A stretch of 64,000 nucleotides of DNA from Mugil cephalus (GCF_022458985.1 NC_061789.1:15532357-15596356), one strand, 5' to 3'. Positions 32,929 through 46,070 are shown, counted from the stretch's first letter. The notes: generated by a model not told the origin, from the sequence alone. Translations and numbers: made by a program.

Positions 32929-33352
32929 GGTTATGAATAATTCGGCGTTCAATAATTGATGTAACTGTGAGTGTCTGAGTAGCAGAAGTCTGGCTGACTG
33001 AGCGTTGGTTTGTCCTCAGGCTGTGGGAATGCCCCCTGTAAGCCACACTGCTGGCTACCACCCAGCGCCAGGAAATACCTTGAAGGTGATCTTCTTTGTT
33101 TTTTCTTTATTGCCTTATCTTAATTATGAGCTTCTTTTTTTATATTTACACAAAGATACTCTTGGCTAATTTCTTGTGTTTTTTATTTTTTATTTTGGCA
33201 TTTAGACGCCCATTGGAAGCCACAAGCGAGTGTTCTCCCGTCTGATCCCATCTCCAGAGCCGAGCCCGGAGGGGGGCTACGTGGGCCAGCACTCTCAAGG
33301 CCTCGGTGGCCACTATGCGGACTCCTACCTTAAGCGTAAGCGTATATTCTAA
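26215..33352 (+). CDS. raver1: Ribonucleoprotein PTB-binding protein 1 (Raver1)
   Basis: Fourteen exons: 26215-26538, 27508-27574, 28301-28770, 30171-30362, 30464-30584, 30671-30771, 31353-31431 (or from 31350), 31730-31932, 32034-32115, 32246-32388, 32504-32575, 32674-32808, 33020-33085, 33206-33352. They give 733 or 734 aa. Three RRMs: RRM1 from KIIIKNLP (95), RRM2 from LLCIANLP (168) with RNP1 KGYGFVEY (208-215), and RRM3 from CLCVDRLP (257). A conserved [17 protein letters not shown] linker follows. Two PTB-binding motifs of the [S/G][I/L]LGxxP type are present: GLLGAAP (392-398) and SILGDPP (521-527). The C-terminus [20 protein letters not shown] ending in KRKRIF is nearly identical to mammalian RAVER1 and includes a basic NLS. 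The protein is a nuclear co-repressor of PTB splicing that also binds vinculin and alpha-actinin. Confidence 0.97.
28989..29022 (+). repeat. (ATTT)n microsatellite in raver1 intron 3
   Basis: About eight perfect TTTA units; a similar but shorter tract lies at about 29550-29570 in the same intron. Confidence 0.9.
31029..31055 (+). repeat. Poly(T) run in raver1 intron 6
   Basis: An uninterrupted T run of about 26 bases in the intron, without neighbouring SINE-like sequence that I recognise. Confidence 0.85.
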
Positions 33353-35190
33353 ATACAGCCATCTCTGCTGTACGAGTAGCCATTCAACAGCCAGGACACG
33401 GTGGCACCTCCTCCAATGGACTTGATAGTGTGGTGGTCCCTGGATTTGTCTCCTGTGCAGTCCTTTCAGAGACCCCTGGAGGGTGCCATGGAGTGTAACC
33501 TGTTGCTGTCTGGACAGATGTATTGCGCCATGGGAAATCTCAGTAGTTTTTATTTTTCCTTTTCTCTTGTGCGTGTGTGTATGATTTTACTGTGTTTGTA
33601 AATGAAGTTTTTATCTTTTTTTTTTAATTTGTTGAAAAAGTTGTACAGTAGGGGAAAAAATGGTTAATTAGCAAATTAAGCATTTTTTTTTTATTATTCC
33701 TGTGTTGAGTGTGGTGTATCAGAAGATCTACAAATGGTGTAGCTAGTTTTCAGTGGCTGCTTTATATAATGGCTGACATATCACTAAAGTGACGCTGTCC
33801 ACAATTTCAAGCAAAGGGACTTGCATAATATAAAACAAGCTTTACATCAGAGGCTGTACTTTTTGAACTAGCCTTCCTAATTCTATGTAAAACGTTCAGT
33901 AGTTTAATGAGATGGTGTTTCGTGTTCTGGTGTTTTTGTTTTTGTCGTTTTCCCCTTCCTATCACAGGGTTGTATATATCTATTTTTTTTTTCTCTGTAC
34001 AAGTATTTCTGGATTCAGGCATTTTCTCATTGGCTGACATGCAGCTTTCCATCCACCAATGATGGTTGTATGTACTTTACTACGTGTTTGAGGTGAAGAT
34101 TTTTACCATAACTGGGAGATTCTCTCAAGCCTTTAACTTTTCCACGTTTGTTCGTCTTGGTCCACACCCTCCAACCTGTTTTCACGGAGCCTGTTCTCTA
34201 CACTGGTTGTTGAGTGACGCACTCGGAGGGCACGGGTCACAGTGCTAATCTGTTCTCACGTGACAAAGGTGCCATTTCATGTCTCCTCTCGCTCATATGT
34301 CCAGGAGTTGAATATTTTCTGTGTTGATGTGAAGTTCTGTTCTGCTAAGTTATATTTTGAATGTCTCAAAATTGCCGACGCCGCACCCCGATGGCTGAGT
34401 TGGGGGTGGGTGGGGGGCAGTGTACATGTGTCGTATCCCATCTCTCATCTGCTGCCAGAATGCGAGTACTAAAACACCTACGATCACACCTTCCCAGGAG
34501 GCTCAACTCTCGGCTGAATTGGTTTGGTCTCGTTGAGTGCATGACTGATGGACACAGCCTGTGATCAGGGTTTTTTCCAGTAAATGTGAGTTGAGCCTGT
34601 TTGGAGAGTTGCTAATGGAAGCAAGTGCAGGTGATCGGTCAGCGACATGACTGTCTTTGTTTTTCTTTTCTATTTTTTTTTTGGAATAATTATCTGGTTG
34701 ACAGTTTGATTGTGAAAACCCATTACCTCTGACTTCTGCTAGGAAATGCAGCTACACTTGAGCCTTAACAGTGTTCTCTGTGATATCATCCTGCCCTGTG
34801 TTGGCTTCCACCTTACATTTACCATTTCTGTGTTCTTTGCTGTGTAAATAGTTAAAGCTTGATATATTTTTTTTTTCTTTCTTTCTTTCCTGAGTCCAAA
34901 ACTTCAATCCTCATACCTGCCTCTGGTCTGCTGTTTTGAATGATATTTGCTGCTCACCGTGTTTTTGTTTTTCCTGTATGTTTGCAAGATGATGTGACCA
35001 AGAGTGGCACCGCAGCAGACTGCTCATGTTGTGTATGGACCAAGAGACGCAGCTGTACTGTATGATCATCATTTAGATTGATATGGATTTAAAACTGCTA
35101 TCCTCTCCTCTGTACCACCATGGTCGTCTCTGTATGAGTGTATGATGTGCGCTAGTAAATGTTATTTAAATCCATCTCTTGATGTGACTT
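33353..35190 (+). other. raver1 3' UTR (probable)
   Basis: Follows the stop at 33350-33352. The 1.8 kb is T-rich, with many TTTTT runs and ATTTA-like motifs and without long open frames, as in a vertebrate 3' UTR. No canonical AATAAA was found near the expected end, so the limit (about 35190) is a guess. Confidence 0.5.
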
Positions 35191-38100
35191 TATTTCAAAG
35201 CAAAGATGAACCGTTTGAAGAGTATATTTTTGGACACTGACACAATTTTTATTTTAGGAGTTTGCCAAAAACTTTTCTAGTCGGTTATATAAATATGGGA
35301 TTCATGTCCAGACTCGACCCGGTTAGCGTAGCCGGGCTCGATTCTTATCAGAATATGAGCCCGGTAACGCACCATTTCGATTTCAATATGGGGGCGCTTC
35401 AAGCGAATCTGAGAAATAAATGCTTCTGCAACCAATCGGAGATATTTTGTTGTAAACTTAATCAACTCTGTGTCACTCAGACGACGTGCATGACTGCATC
35501 GACGTTTTTCTTCTGTGCTTTACTGCACGAAGCCCGCCCAAATCATACGATTGGCCTGGCAAATATTTGCCAAAACGCAATGAGTTCCCAACAGAGCGGT
35601 TCCAGAACAAGCTTCTGTCACACAACATTTATGGGAGGAGATGTTGATCTGCTGTCCATACTCGGCATCAAGGCCTGGAAGTCCACTGAAGGCAGCAGCG
35701 GTGGACGATGGGAAGACAGCCAAGTGGGGACACCTTCCAGGAGGTAGGTGTAATCACAATGCCACTTCTACTCATACACTGGGTTCACCAAGTGCCACAG
35801 CAATTAAAAAAATAAATATAAAAAAAAAGGATGAAATTTACACTGAGTTATAATGATGGCATGTAAAAAGTTCTACACGTAGCTTAGATGCTTGTTGAGA
35901 CGCCATTTTTGTTTCGCTTATTTCACACAATCACAAAACTGTTGGCAAGCGCGTTACGTTGAGGGCGTGTCAGGTCTTGATTACCACCTAAATGTTGCAA
36001 TGGAAACCCTTAAATTTCGAAAAACCTCTCTCTCTCATGAGATTATTTTTTATTTATTTTTTTCCCCCAAACTTATCGATATAGAAGTTTATCGCAAAAG
36101 TGCATTTTTAAGAGAATTGTGGGATATCGCGAGACGAGAGTTGCGACTCATTCGCGCAACACGTACAAAGCGCATTTGCACTTTGTCGAAAATTTAAAAA
36201 TATCGCCTCTATTTTGTGGAAAAACGGTAAGCTTAAGAGTTTTAGAGTTTTATGTCATTTCTTTGATTAAAATTGTTAAAAACTCAACCATCTGCTGCTG
36301 GCATAAAAACAAAATCATCAGAGTAGAATGAGAGTTACAGGAAGCGCATTCTTTAAATTTACAATTAAGGAGAGGAACGGCGTACAAGATCACCACACAG
36401 ATTTAATTTACGCGAACACAGTGGTTGCATTCTTGCCTGATTATATAAGTAATGAACCAGAACCAAAAGGGCCTCTTGTCAATCAACAGTGATTGCGTGC
36501 GGAGCCAGCTGATGTGTTGTTTTACTGGCTCGGCGACCAACCACAAAGACGATGCTTTTTCACACTTGCGAGACGGATTTCTTTTGAAACACGCGTGGCA
36601 GACAGAAAGTCCCGGATATAAACCTGACACCAGAATCTCAGATTTCTTTGCATAACCTGGAGTTAAGAAATGTCTTATTTTATTTTATCTTTCTTTTCAC
36701 TTGTGGTTTTTAAGAATCTTTCTTTTATGTGCTAAGCTACTGTCACCAAGTAATTTCCCCCCATGAAAGTCTGTCTAAGTCTAAGCTGAGACGGTAGTTG
36801 TATTGGTGTTTCATGATGTGCATCACGCTTAATAATTGATAAGCAAACCTGCCTGAGCTGCTGCTGTGAAGGTGCCTTTGCACTTTGCACGGGTTGCTCT
36901 AATTGGCTCCATCAGTGCTGCATTGCTGTGAATGTGACCTGTTTGAATGTTAAGCAGGTTGCCGCTAAGAGGATAATTTTTGCTCCCCAGATAGGTAATT
37001 ATTTAACGAGAAATCAGCTATAAGGGACCATAGCAAATTGCTAAATAAATAAATACATAAAAAAACTTCAGGGGTGATGCATTGCACTCTAATTAGACAG
37101 AAAGATGACATTTATTAGACTTGGAAAAAAAAATGAAAGGCCTAAAATGTCAGCCTCGTTGTCGGTGGCACAATATTTACAGCGTGTTTTGGAAGTGATG
37201 TCATGGCAATAGAGATCTTACCAGGGAGAAGTGGAAACGCTTAAAGTCGCCCGCCGAGATGGATGGCCGTTTGCGCTGAAGACCCTCACCCTTTCGAACA
37301 GGGGGCAAGAGGTGGTCCGGTTCCTCTCAGCAGACCATGAAAGGTTTTGATTAGCTGTTATTCTTGGGGCTCCCACTGAGCCTCGAGGAGGAGAGCTGCT
37401 GATGGAGCGTTCCCCTGATGGGCGAAAGCACAACCAGCCGTAAAACTTTTTTTTTTTTTTTTTTTTTTTTAAACACAGAGCGAGGGATTTTTACTTTATG
37501 TTTGCTTCTGTCACTTCAGAAATAAGTCACAGGGAGAAATGTTCCTGTTTCTCTTATCCATGTGTGAAGGAGAATGGAAATGAGAGCGTTGTGGAGAAGT
37601 GATGGGGTTATTTTTCAGATCAATGCCACTGTATTAATGTGTTTTTTCTTTCCCTTCCTTCCCCAGCCTCTGGGTTTACTTCTATAATATTTATCTCTAA
37701 TGCTTCTGGCACTACGGAATTGTGTTTCTCATACCTGCAGCCAGTCTACCCAGGGTTCTCAAAGGGATCCGCCGAGGCATGGTGGACGCTGTGTCAGACG
37801 CATTTAGATTTCTGCCTTTCATATTTCCACCCACACAGTTACCCTGCACAGTTGCTGGTGAATGCTGCGGAAACCTGCGATTTTTCCCAAACAGGAGGCA
37901 GAGCTCGGAAGGCAGATCACTGCGGCGTCGTTTATCAGGATTTAAAAAATAAAGAAAAGTCCGATTCCCTGTACCTTTGGGTGTAGAATATAACATGTAA
38001 CCGTGTTCTCCTGTCAGTGCCAGCGCGCGTCGAATGGAAACTAGTGCATTTGGAAAAGCAGTGTACATGCGGCGTGATCTAAATGTGAAAGCGCTCTCTA

Positions 38101-39105
38101 ACTTCACATGTGCAGTCGTTTATTACGGCTTCATCTTAGTGTACCGGCAACAAAGTGGAACCAAATAGGGTATGTCACAAGAGCTGTTTATAGCAGGATT
38201 AGTCATAGAAAACAGCCCACTCCCCCCTGTGACAAACAGTCTGTAAAACAGTACAACATCTCAGCAGACCAGGAGAAACCTACCAGTCTGCCTGCTGCTT
38301 AATTCAGAGGAGGGGGGGGAGACCTGTTCATTTTAAAGGGTGCTCCTGCTTACACACCCAAACAAGATTATAATATAGTAGGGATTTAAATTCCAAGCCC
38401 AAACACGTACCCTTATCCCCCCTGAAAATAAGCTTGGCCATTGTCACGCTCTTCATTTTCATCTTTTCCACTCGATCCTCTGAGTAACAGTACATCACCG
38501 TGGCACTGCAGAAATTAGATAACCATTTCTGGTTATGGGAAATAAAAGGCAACGTTCCCAGTGCTGCGTTGTTGTCTAGCGGGGCAGAAGCAACGCACTT
38601 GATTTAAAAGCAGATAATCCAGAACCAAAATGCTTTTCTTGGAACAACTGCACATGTACTGAAGTAGGTCTCATTATTTGGCTGGAGATCCTTCATATTG
38701 TTTCAGTCTGGAGTATTTACTGAGCGTCTCCAGCACGGAGAGGTAACTCAGACGCTGCAATTACACGGGCCTGGTTTAACGTTTTGCACAGCTGAAAGTC
38801 ATTTCTTAAAGAGGCACATTATCCCCCGTCCATGTTTTCTGTTGAATCATGTAAGCTGCCCAATTATCATCCTCCCCATCACTAATAACCCGCACTTTTA
38901 TCTCAAACCTTGGCCTTGCTTTCTTTCCTTTTATGCCTTCGACCGTCATTAGTGTCTTAGATTTTCACAAGTGACTTAGGAGATATTTTGAGGAGAGTAT
39001 CTCCGACGACAGCTGCCTCTGTTCTCGATATAAGGGTTGGATGGTGAAGTCTAGTTAACCGCTGAGCTTTTTCTGTACTTTGGATAAAACGCCCATGATC
39101 TAAAA
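35191..39105. other. Intergenic sequence, no gene seen
   Basis: Between raver1 and the hAT-like element. Open frames are short and without known motifs. A 26-T run lies at about 37446-37471. Sequence around 36780-37030 is unusually free of simple repeats and rich in TAATT motifs, so it may hold conserved noncoding elements; this cannot be judged from one sequence. Confidence 0.5.
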
Positions 39106-39204
39106 CATGGATCCTCAACAGGGGGGCCACCATGCCTAGGGTTTCCACAGAGGTACTGCAGGGCGGGGGAGGGGTCGCAAAATCTTTGGTTGATTAGACA
39201 ATCT

Positions 39205-39250
<46 letters not shown>

Positions 39251-39635
39251 TTTTTTTAATTTTACCGTGAAAATTTGAAATTTTTTCAATAGACATTAAC
39301 ATGAATCCAACATATTTTAGTAAAGGGATCAATGGAGACAGAAGACGCTATTTTTCAGCCAACACCGTTTCACGCAGAGTGTCAGTCTAGACTTGTCAAT
39401 CTAAGCCTCTTGTACACAGTAGGACCTGCCCCTGCTTCTGCTGAGCCAATCAAATATTACACAGGTCACATATTACACAGTGACTCAGATTTCTCACAAT
39501 TGGCTGAGAGCCTATTCGGTCAGGTGAAAATTTCAGACGAAAACCAGAAGCATGCTGCAATATTAGCAGAAGAGAAGCTATAGCCTGAGTTTAATATAAT
39601 AACATATAGTATGTGAAAAAGGTTGAAGACCCCTG
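39106..39635. mobile_element. Non-autonomous hAT-like DNA transposon with 8-bp target duplication
   Basis: Perfect 8-bp direct repeats ATCTAAAA lie at 39098-39105 and 39636-39643. Between them the ends are inverted: CATGGATCCTCAAC on the left against the complement of GTTGAAGACCCCTG on the right (CAGGGGTCTTCAAC), 11 of 14 matching. An 8-bp duplication and short ends starting with CA are typical of hAT elements. The 530-bp interior contains an AT microsatellite (39207-39245) and an 83-codon open frame (39332-39583) that does not resemble a transposase I know. Confidence 0.8.
39207..39245 (+). repeat. (AT)n microsatellite
   Basis: About 19 AT units inside the hAT-like element. Confidence 0.95.
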
Positions 39636-39643
39636 ATCTAAAA

Positions 39644-40650
39644 TGTACTGACCCGGTGAACTGTAGTCTGTTAAATTGATTGTAATTTCCCTCCGATCCA
39701 AGGATTGGATTGGCACGAGATAATAACTAAACGTATAAAGGTTTGTAGTGGGGCATTTGGACCCACAATGGCCATAAAAGTAATTTAATTTCAAGTCACA
39801 CGATGTAGGAAAGTGCAGAAAGCGGAGCAAAAGTGTAACCTTGTGGCGGGGCCCGACACTTGATTCCCATCTCCAGTTGCCATTGCAGCTCTGCATTGTC
39901 ATTAGCAGAAGTTCTTAGTAGCTCTGAAATCGAGTTATCTCGTCATTTCAGGGCTCACTGGTCCCCTGCTTGTCCCTAAAGTGGAGCTCGGCCTCGCTTC
40001 CCCTAATGTAACGTTTAAACCCCCCCCCCCTCTACCTCCAGGGAGACAACTTGATGTGAAAAGTGGCAGTTTGCGGTGCTCGCGTGCTCATCCTGGAGCC
40101 ACTTCCGAATGATCGTGCCTTTTTAAACGACACGCGGACTGTTCTCGCAGGCCCCGCTCTAGCATCAGCTGAGAGTGCGCCGTGAACCTTTCCCTTCGCG
40201 CAGGGCGGTCCGCCCCCACCACTGCGCCTCCACAGAACCAGACAATCTGAGGAATCCCTTTAACACTCGCTGAGACACCGCTACATGTAACAGCCACGCC
40301 TAAACATCCCCACACTCCGTCCTTCCACTTGCACGCATCCACTTTGCTCTCCGTCGTCCTACATGTATATATTCATAACGCCGGGCGCACACATGCGGAA
40401 ACACACGTACACATCTGCTGCCAGACTATTGCTCGCCGCCAGAGAAGTGTGGATTAATATTTCATGGCCCTCCACTGGACGAAAGTGGATCCATTTCCCA
40501 GCGTTCTCCGATGCCCAGTGTGCAGACTCAACGCGGGCCAGAGGCCAGACAGGCTGATGATGGTCTTTCTGCTGGACACGGAAAGTTTTCTGCCTTCTTT
40601 ATTTGGCCCGTGGCTGATGTAGAGAAAACTTCTGTTTAAGCTCATTTCTA

Positions 40651-40686
<36 letters not shown>

Positions 40687-41858
40687 TCTATTAAATGCAC
40701 ACTAGTTTTCCGCAACCGTCTCCTACACGTGCACAGAGTAAGTGAGACTGCTTCGCATTTCAATTATTCCTCACAATATGAATGTATAACGCGGAGAGCC
40801 ATTTGGCGAGTGCGGTCCTAATAAATCAGATGCTCACTATATGAAGTGTGCCGCTGACTCAAGCAAGAGCAGCTTTTTTTTTTCTTTTTTTTTTCCAATA
40901 CCGCACTGGAGAGCTCCAGTCTGCGCTGTGGTCATTTAGTCATCCAGTTTATCCCCTTTCCATTCCTTCCTTGAAATCTGGGGAACATTTCAAATGTCAC
41001 CTCATATTCATATACAACAGCGGTTATACGCCAGGTTCAGATGCTTCAAAGGTGTCTGAAATTTTTACATTTGCACAAGGAGTGGAATAAAAATGCGCTT
41101 GCATCCCATCGCATATTACCCAGGTCACATTCACAGGATTTGCATATCTTTTTTTTTTATTTTATTATTCATTTTTTTTAGCATTGAAGGTCATGAGGAG
41201 AAAATCCTGGGAATTTATTAACTCAGAGCAGCACCTTGTATACCCATTTCACATTCACATGTGGCCAAGGTTCCTGAGAAGAAACGAGTGTGGGATTGTT
41301 TTGTCGCTGTGCGAGAATTTTAAAATGCGCTCCCGGAGACTTCATGTGCTCGTTTGCATTCTGATGAAGCAGCCGAATCCCACGTTTAGTTGCGTGGAAA
41401 TTGTCCTCCAGAGAGAAATTCCACACAGGGCAGTTCACCTAAGCTGCAAATTTGTATTTTCTTTTTAAGGGCCTCTGTGTTACAAAGAGAAACACTAATG
41501 TGTTCCAGTAAACAGTCTGGCGTTGCTCTCTTAGCGACTTATCCTGAGCCCAAAATAGGTTTGTAATCATTGTTTCGTCAGCTTTTAAATAGGAATCTTT
41601 TCACACATTATTTCTGCATCTAGTTAGAGTCAGCTTTTTCATCCACCCCCTTACCCCATTCATTTCTAAGGACGTGAGCTACAACCGAGAATTTTCTCTC
41701 AAGGAAACAGTTCTGTGGTACAGCTGCGCAGACAGAAGTTGAAATTCATCTGCCGACCTGATTTGTGTTGTAGCAAAGAAGTAAAATGTAAAAAGAACAT
41801 CCGTCCTTGAAAAAAAAAAAAAAGTCTTGCTAACCTTCAGCTAGGCTAAATACATGTA
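39644..41858. other. Intergenic sequence, no gene seen
   Basis: No coding exon recognised. It contains a C run at 40021-40030, an (AT)n tract at 40660-40686 after an A run, and T runs near 40875 and 41151. Confidence 0.5.
40660..40686 (+). repeat. (AT)n microsatellite
   Basis: About 13 AT units preceded by nine A bases. Confidence 0.95.
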
Positions 41859-42230
41859 CACCAATCAGACATGACATTTTAACCACCTTCCTAATATTGT
41901 GTAGGTCTCCCTTGTGCCTCCAAAACAGGTGGAAACACATTCAGAGAATGGACATGGACTTTCTGAGGGTGTCCTGTGGTGTCTGGAAACAGGATGTTGT
42001 TAAAGGGGGGGTTTTGGTTCCTATGGGTTGAGGGGAGGGGCCTCTGTGGATTATCCCACAGATACTTGATCAGCTTGGAATCTAGTGAATTTAAGGCCAA
42101 ATTTATTTTGAGTTTTTGCGTGTGTGTCAGCATCAGGCTGCATCCTGCTGCCATCAAGGAGTGTCACTGCTATGGGGTTGGGGTGCCTGGTCTGGTCTAG
42201 GTGGGTGGGTGTCTAAGTGACATCCACATG
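41859..42230 (+). mobile_element. Truncated Tc1-like DNA transposon remnant
   Basis: The start CACCAATCAGACATGACATT and the text TTCCTAATATTGTGTAGGTC match, by memory, the terminal region of a very common fish DNA element of the form CAATCAGGCATAACATTATGACC...CCTAATATTGTGTAGGTCCC. The end (GTGTCTAAGTGACATCCAC) also matches inner sequence of that element. The right part is missing where the next transposon begins at 42231. No transposase frame remains. Confidence 0.6.
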
Positions 42231-43185
42231 CACTCACTGGCCACTTTATTAGGTACACCTGTTCAATTGCTTGTTAACACAAATAGCTAATCAGCCAATC
42301 ACATGGCTGCAATCCAATGCATTTAGGTAGGAGTATTTCAGAATCTGCTGATCTACTGAGACTTTCACCCACAACCATATCTAGGGTTTGCAGAGAATGG
42401 TCTGAAAAAGAGAAAATACCCAGTGAGCAGCAGTTGTGTGGACAAAAATGTCTTGTTGATGTGAGAGGTCAGAAGAGAATGGGCAGACTGGTTGGAGATG
42501 ACAGAAAAGAAACAGTAACTCAAATAACCACTGGTTACAACCAAGGAATGCAGAATACCATCTCTGAACGCACAACACGTCAGACCTTTAAGAAGATGGG
42601 CTACAGCAGCAGGAGACCACACCGGGGGGTCGAAAACTGAGACTGCAGGTCACACAGGCTCACCAAAATTGGACAATAGAAGATTGGAAAAACGTTGCCT
42701 GGTCTTACAAGTCTTGATTTCAGCTGTGACATTCAGATGTCAAGGTCAAATTTTGGCTTAAACAACATGAAAGCATGGATCCATCCTGCCTTGTATCAAC
42801 AATTCAGGCTGGTGGTGGTGTGATGGTGTGGGGGATATTTTCTTGGCACACTTTGGGCCCCTCAGTACAAACTGAGCATGGTTTAAATGCCACAGCCTAC
42901 CTGAGTATTATTGCTGACCATGTCCATCCCTTTATGACCACAGTGTACCATCTTCTGACGGCTACTTCCAGCAGGATAATGCACCATGTCACAAAGCTCA
43001 TATAATCTCAAACTGGTTTCTGGAACATGACAATAAGTTCACTGTACTCCAGTGGCCTCCACAGTCACCAGATCTCAATCCAATAGAGGAACCTTTGGGA
43101 TGGGGTGGAACGGGAGATTTTCATCATAGATGTGCAGCCGACAAATCTGCAGCAACTGTGTGATGCTGTCATGTCAATATGAAGA
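42231..43185 (+). mobile_element. Second Tc1/mariner-like copy, 3'-truncated
   Basis: Starts CACTCACTGGCCACTTTATT and continues like the copy at 20124, including QLCGQKCLVDVRGQKRMGRL and the catalytic-core GGGVMVWGIFSWHTLGP stretch. It lacks about 70 bases of HTH sequence near 42331 and some sequence near 42627, has frameshifts, and breaks off near 43185 before the right inverted repeat. The 3' TA target duplicate cannot be defined. Inactive. Confidence 0.9.
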
Positions 43186-45569
43186 GAATCCTGAGCTCTC
43201 GTTCTCTTTAGAACATGGATTCTGACAGTATCTGACACGGTCAAGTATTTGAATTTTTCCTGTGAGATATCGATGCAAGAAGGGGTCGTGCGTATATAAC
43301 ATTACTATCAAGAGTCGCTGGCTCTCGAAATAAATTTGCATGAAACGGCTAGAGCCTCAACCACTTGACATTTTCAGCTGTCTACATTTAACCCGTCTTT
43401 TATTTATTTTTTTAAATCTACCTGAGAAAACACTTCTTAAATTAGTCCTGCCCTAGATTTAAATACAAAACGATTAAGGCTTTTCTTTTCTTTTTCTTTT
43501 TTTCAGCCTGACTACCCCTGCAAAACTTATGTATTCCTTCACCAAGCTTAGCTTCGGTTACAATGCTGTTACCGCATTTTCCCCCCCCCCCCAAATTTAA
43601 ATTGCTTTTGACTTTTGTGGAAAGATGTATTTTATGAGCGAGGACCGGAGTTTATGTCTGAATACTTGAGATCAGATCGGGCGAAGGCAGATACTTAGTG
43701 ATCGAGTGTCAGTCCTGAAATATCCAGGGAAGGTGATATTAAAGAGTCAGGGACAAAGGCTTCAAGTTCAAATGGCGGAGACAGCTATTTAATGTATCCA
43801 TACAACTCGCCCAGAATATCAATAGGTGCTACTTTTCGCACTGAACTGCCACATCATCTGCATCAGCTCATCTGCAGCGGCCTGTCGTCTTTAATCATTA
43901 CCTTCGAATGGCTGCATTGTTTATGTGCCGTTTCTGGTACAACACACTACGCCCTTGCCGCGTTTGTTTGCTTGAAGAATATTGGCTTGAATTTAATATC
44001 ACAGCTCGAAGTATCATTTCCTCGCATCGAACACGTCGAACTGAAAACGCAGCATGTTTTTCCTCCTTACAGCATGCGCTGAAATACGACCAAAGTACTG
44101 ATTTAATTTAGGGTAAGGCAGTGAAAGAAAAAAAAGAGTGAAAAGGCATGTGAATGAGAGGGGAAACAACTCCTTAGAGTGTCAGTCTATTTCTAAAGCC
44201 TGTAATTACAGTGTAGATAGAAACCAGACTAAAAGTCTATAACCCTGGAAGCTGCCGTGTGGGGCTGTGGTGCTCGTTGCAGAATACAAAACTGTTGGTT
44301 TAGTGGTTTAGACCAAGTGTCTCTTTATGGTTATGCACTAAACGCCGTAAGATTTTAGGGGTTGGCATTGCAATGATTTATTGAGACAGAAGGGGATGTC
44401 TTTCTTTCTTTCTTTTTTTTCTATAGAATTGTAAATCTTCAGATTTTGCTTCCCATTACTTTCTGGTCACATCGTCTCATTTCACTCCAGTCAATCAGAG
44501 TGGAGTCAGCACCTTCGGCGAGTAATGAAAAAAAAAAAAAAAAGAAGACTTTCAAGTAATTCTTGGCACTTCTTCTCAGATGCATTTTTTTTCCATTACA
44601 GGGATTTTAGCAGACCCATTTTCAATGTTATTACATGCATTCCTTTTATTTATCGAGACGGCAACCTTTCTCGTTTGCGATAACCACACATCCGTCCGTT
44701 TAATTTGCACCTTCTTATTTATGTCAGGGTCACCAGTGGCAACGGGCGAACTCTCCAGATGTCCTGTTTCCCAGCAGCCTTATCAGGTTATTCTCGTGGA
44801 ATCTCGAGGCACTTCCAGGTCAGCTCAAGGTAAAGTAACAAATCCAGCCAGGAGAAGGACTCCTGCTTCCTGGTTGCCACCTTCACCAAGGGGAAACGTC
44901 TGACGGGAGAATGGCAAGCAGTGAGTACGCTCTGAAGTCCTGCCAGATATTTGTTTAACTTAGATGCTTCATCCTGTTACAGAAAATGAGACAAATGAAA
45001 GGGTTCTGCAGTTGCTTTTTCATCTAAAAATGGGACAATGATTCAGGAAAAACACATGCTCTTTTTCAAATTTAGCTTCAAAACCTTTCCGACGCAACGC
45101 AGGCGAAAGGTTAACACCAGTCTAGGTTGTATTGCCACTGAACTAAACAATGCGTTTGATATCTGGGAGTCTGATTGCTGTTTAAGGGTTTAATGGAGGG
45201 CTAAATGCCATCAGACTGACAGACAAAAAACTGTTTGTTTTTTTTGGCAGTATGGTGTTGAATAGAACTTAAAAGGTCACGGTGGGCATTTCTACTGAAT
45301 CACAGGCTCAGATTGAAAAACAGGAAAAACATCATCTCTATCCTTACTTTGCTTCTTCTGGTGCATCGAATTCCTTGAGACATTTTTGTGATCTCAGACA
45401 TCAATTTCAACAACAACTAACGCTGTCAACCTTCCCCGTGACTAAACTACAGTTCTATTCAGCGTGACAGACACGCAGCTTCAGCTCTTTGTGTTACTTC
45501 GTACAAGGGTACCGTGGCAACATGTTTACCGGCCTCCAACTTTGCGAAATCTGTGTAAAATTACATATT
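43186..45569. other. Intergenic sequence, no gene seen
   Basis: Mostly unique AT-rich sequence. A C run at 43580-43592 and A or T runs are present. An open frame near 44730-44905 was considered and not accepted. Confidence 0.5.
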
Positions 45570-46070
45570 TTCAGCGATAACTTGCACCCTGGCTGGCGCT
45601 CATACAATTATTATTTGTGGTCCTGGCCTAATCAACATGCCCAGACTTCATGGCCTACAGTTATACACTCCTACCTGAATGCATCAGTCTCCAACCTGCC
45701 TATGATACCTCTTACATTCAATCATTGTAGCCACCGACTAAACTGTGATATAACCCCTTTTGTCCCCTATGCTCTTGCGTACATACTTATTTCAAATGCT
45801 CCTGCAGCATGCGTCATCCTGGTTAGACTCCACGTGTATGCTTTAGCTGGATGCGAGCACGTATGACAGATGCATGTTTATCTCTCTTTTTCTTTCTCTA
45901 ACTGGGCCGGCCTCAAGCGCATGGGTCCCTCCACATGAGCTAGGTTCCACTCAAGGTTTCTTCTCGTTAAAAGGGAGACGCTGTCGCCTCAGTGCTTGAT
46001 CCGCAGGGTCTCGGTGCCCTCGGACAATTTGTGTTGTTAATGACTGCGTATAAATTGAACAGAATTGAAA
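45570..46070 (+). mobile_element. LINE 3' end (L2-like)
   Basis: The text GAGCTAGGTTCCACTCAAGG, TTTCTTCTCGTTAAAAGGGA, GACGCTGTCGCCTCAGTGCT and a final ATAAATTGAACAGAATTGAA is the standard 3' end of an abundant teleost LINE (GGTTTCTTCCTGTTAAAAGG...CACTGTCGCC...ATAAAATTGAATTGAA). Only the 3' noncoding end and a little upstream sequence remain; the left boundary is approximate. Confidence 0.75.

Noticed and set aside
35262-35747. 161-codon open frame after raver1
   Set aside because: No familiar motif, cysteine-scattered and without splice or start context; not supported as a gene.
39332-39583. 83-codon open frame inside the hAT-like element, considered as a host gene
   Set aside because: Lies wholly between the element's ends and has no recognised domain; no basis to call it a gene.
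44735-44821. Possible exon with AG/GT borders (GSPVATGELSRC...)
   Set aside because: Open and bordered by plausible splice sites, but the peptide matches nothing I know and no partner exons are near.
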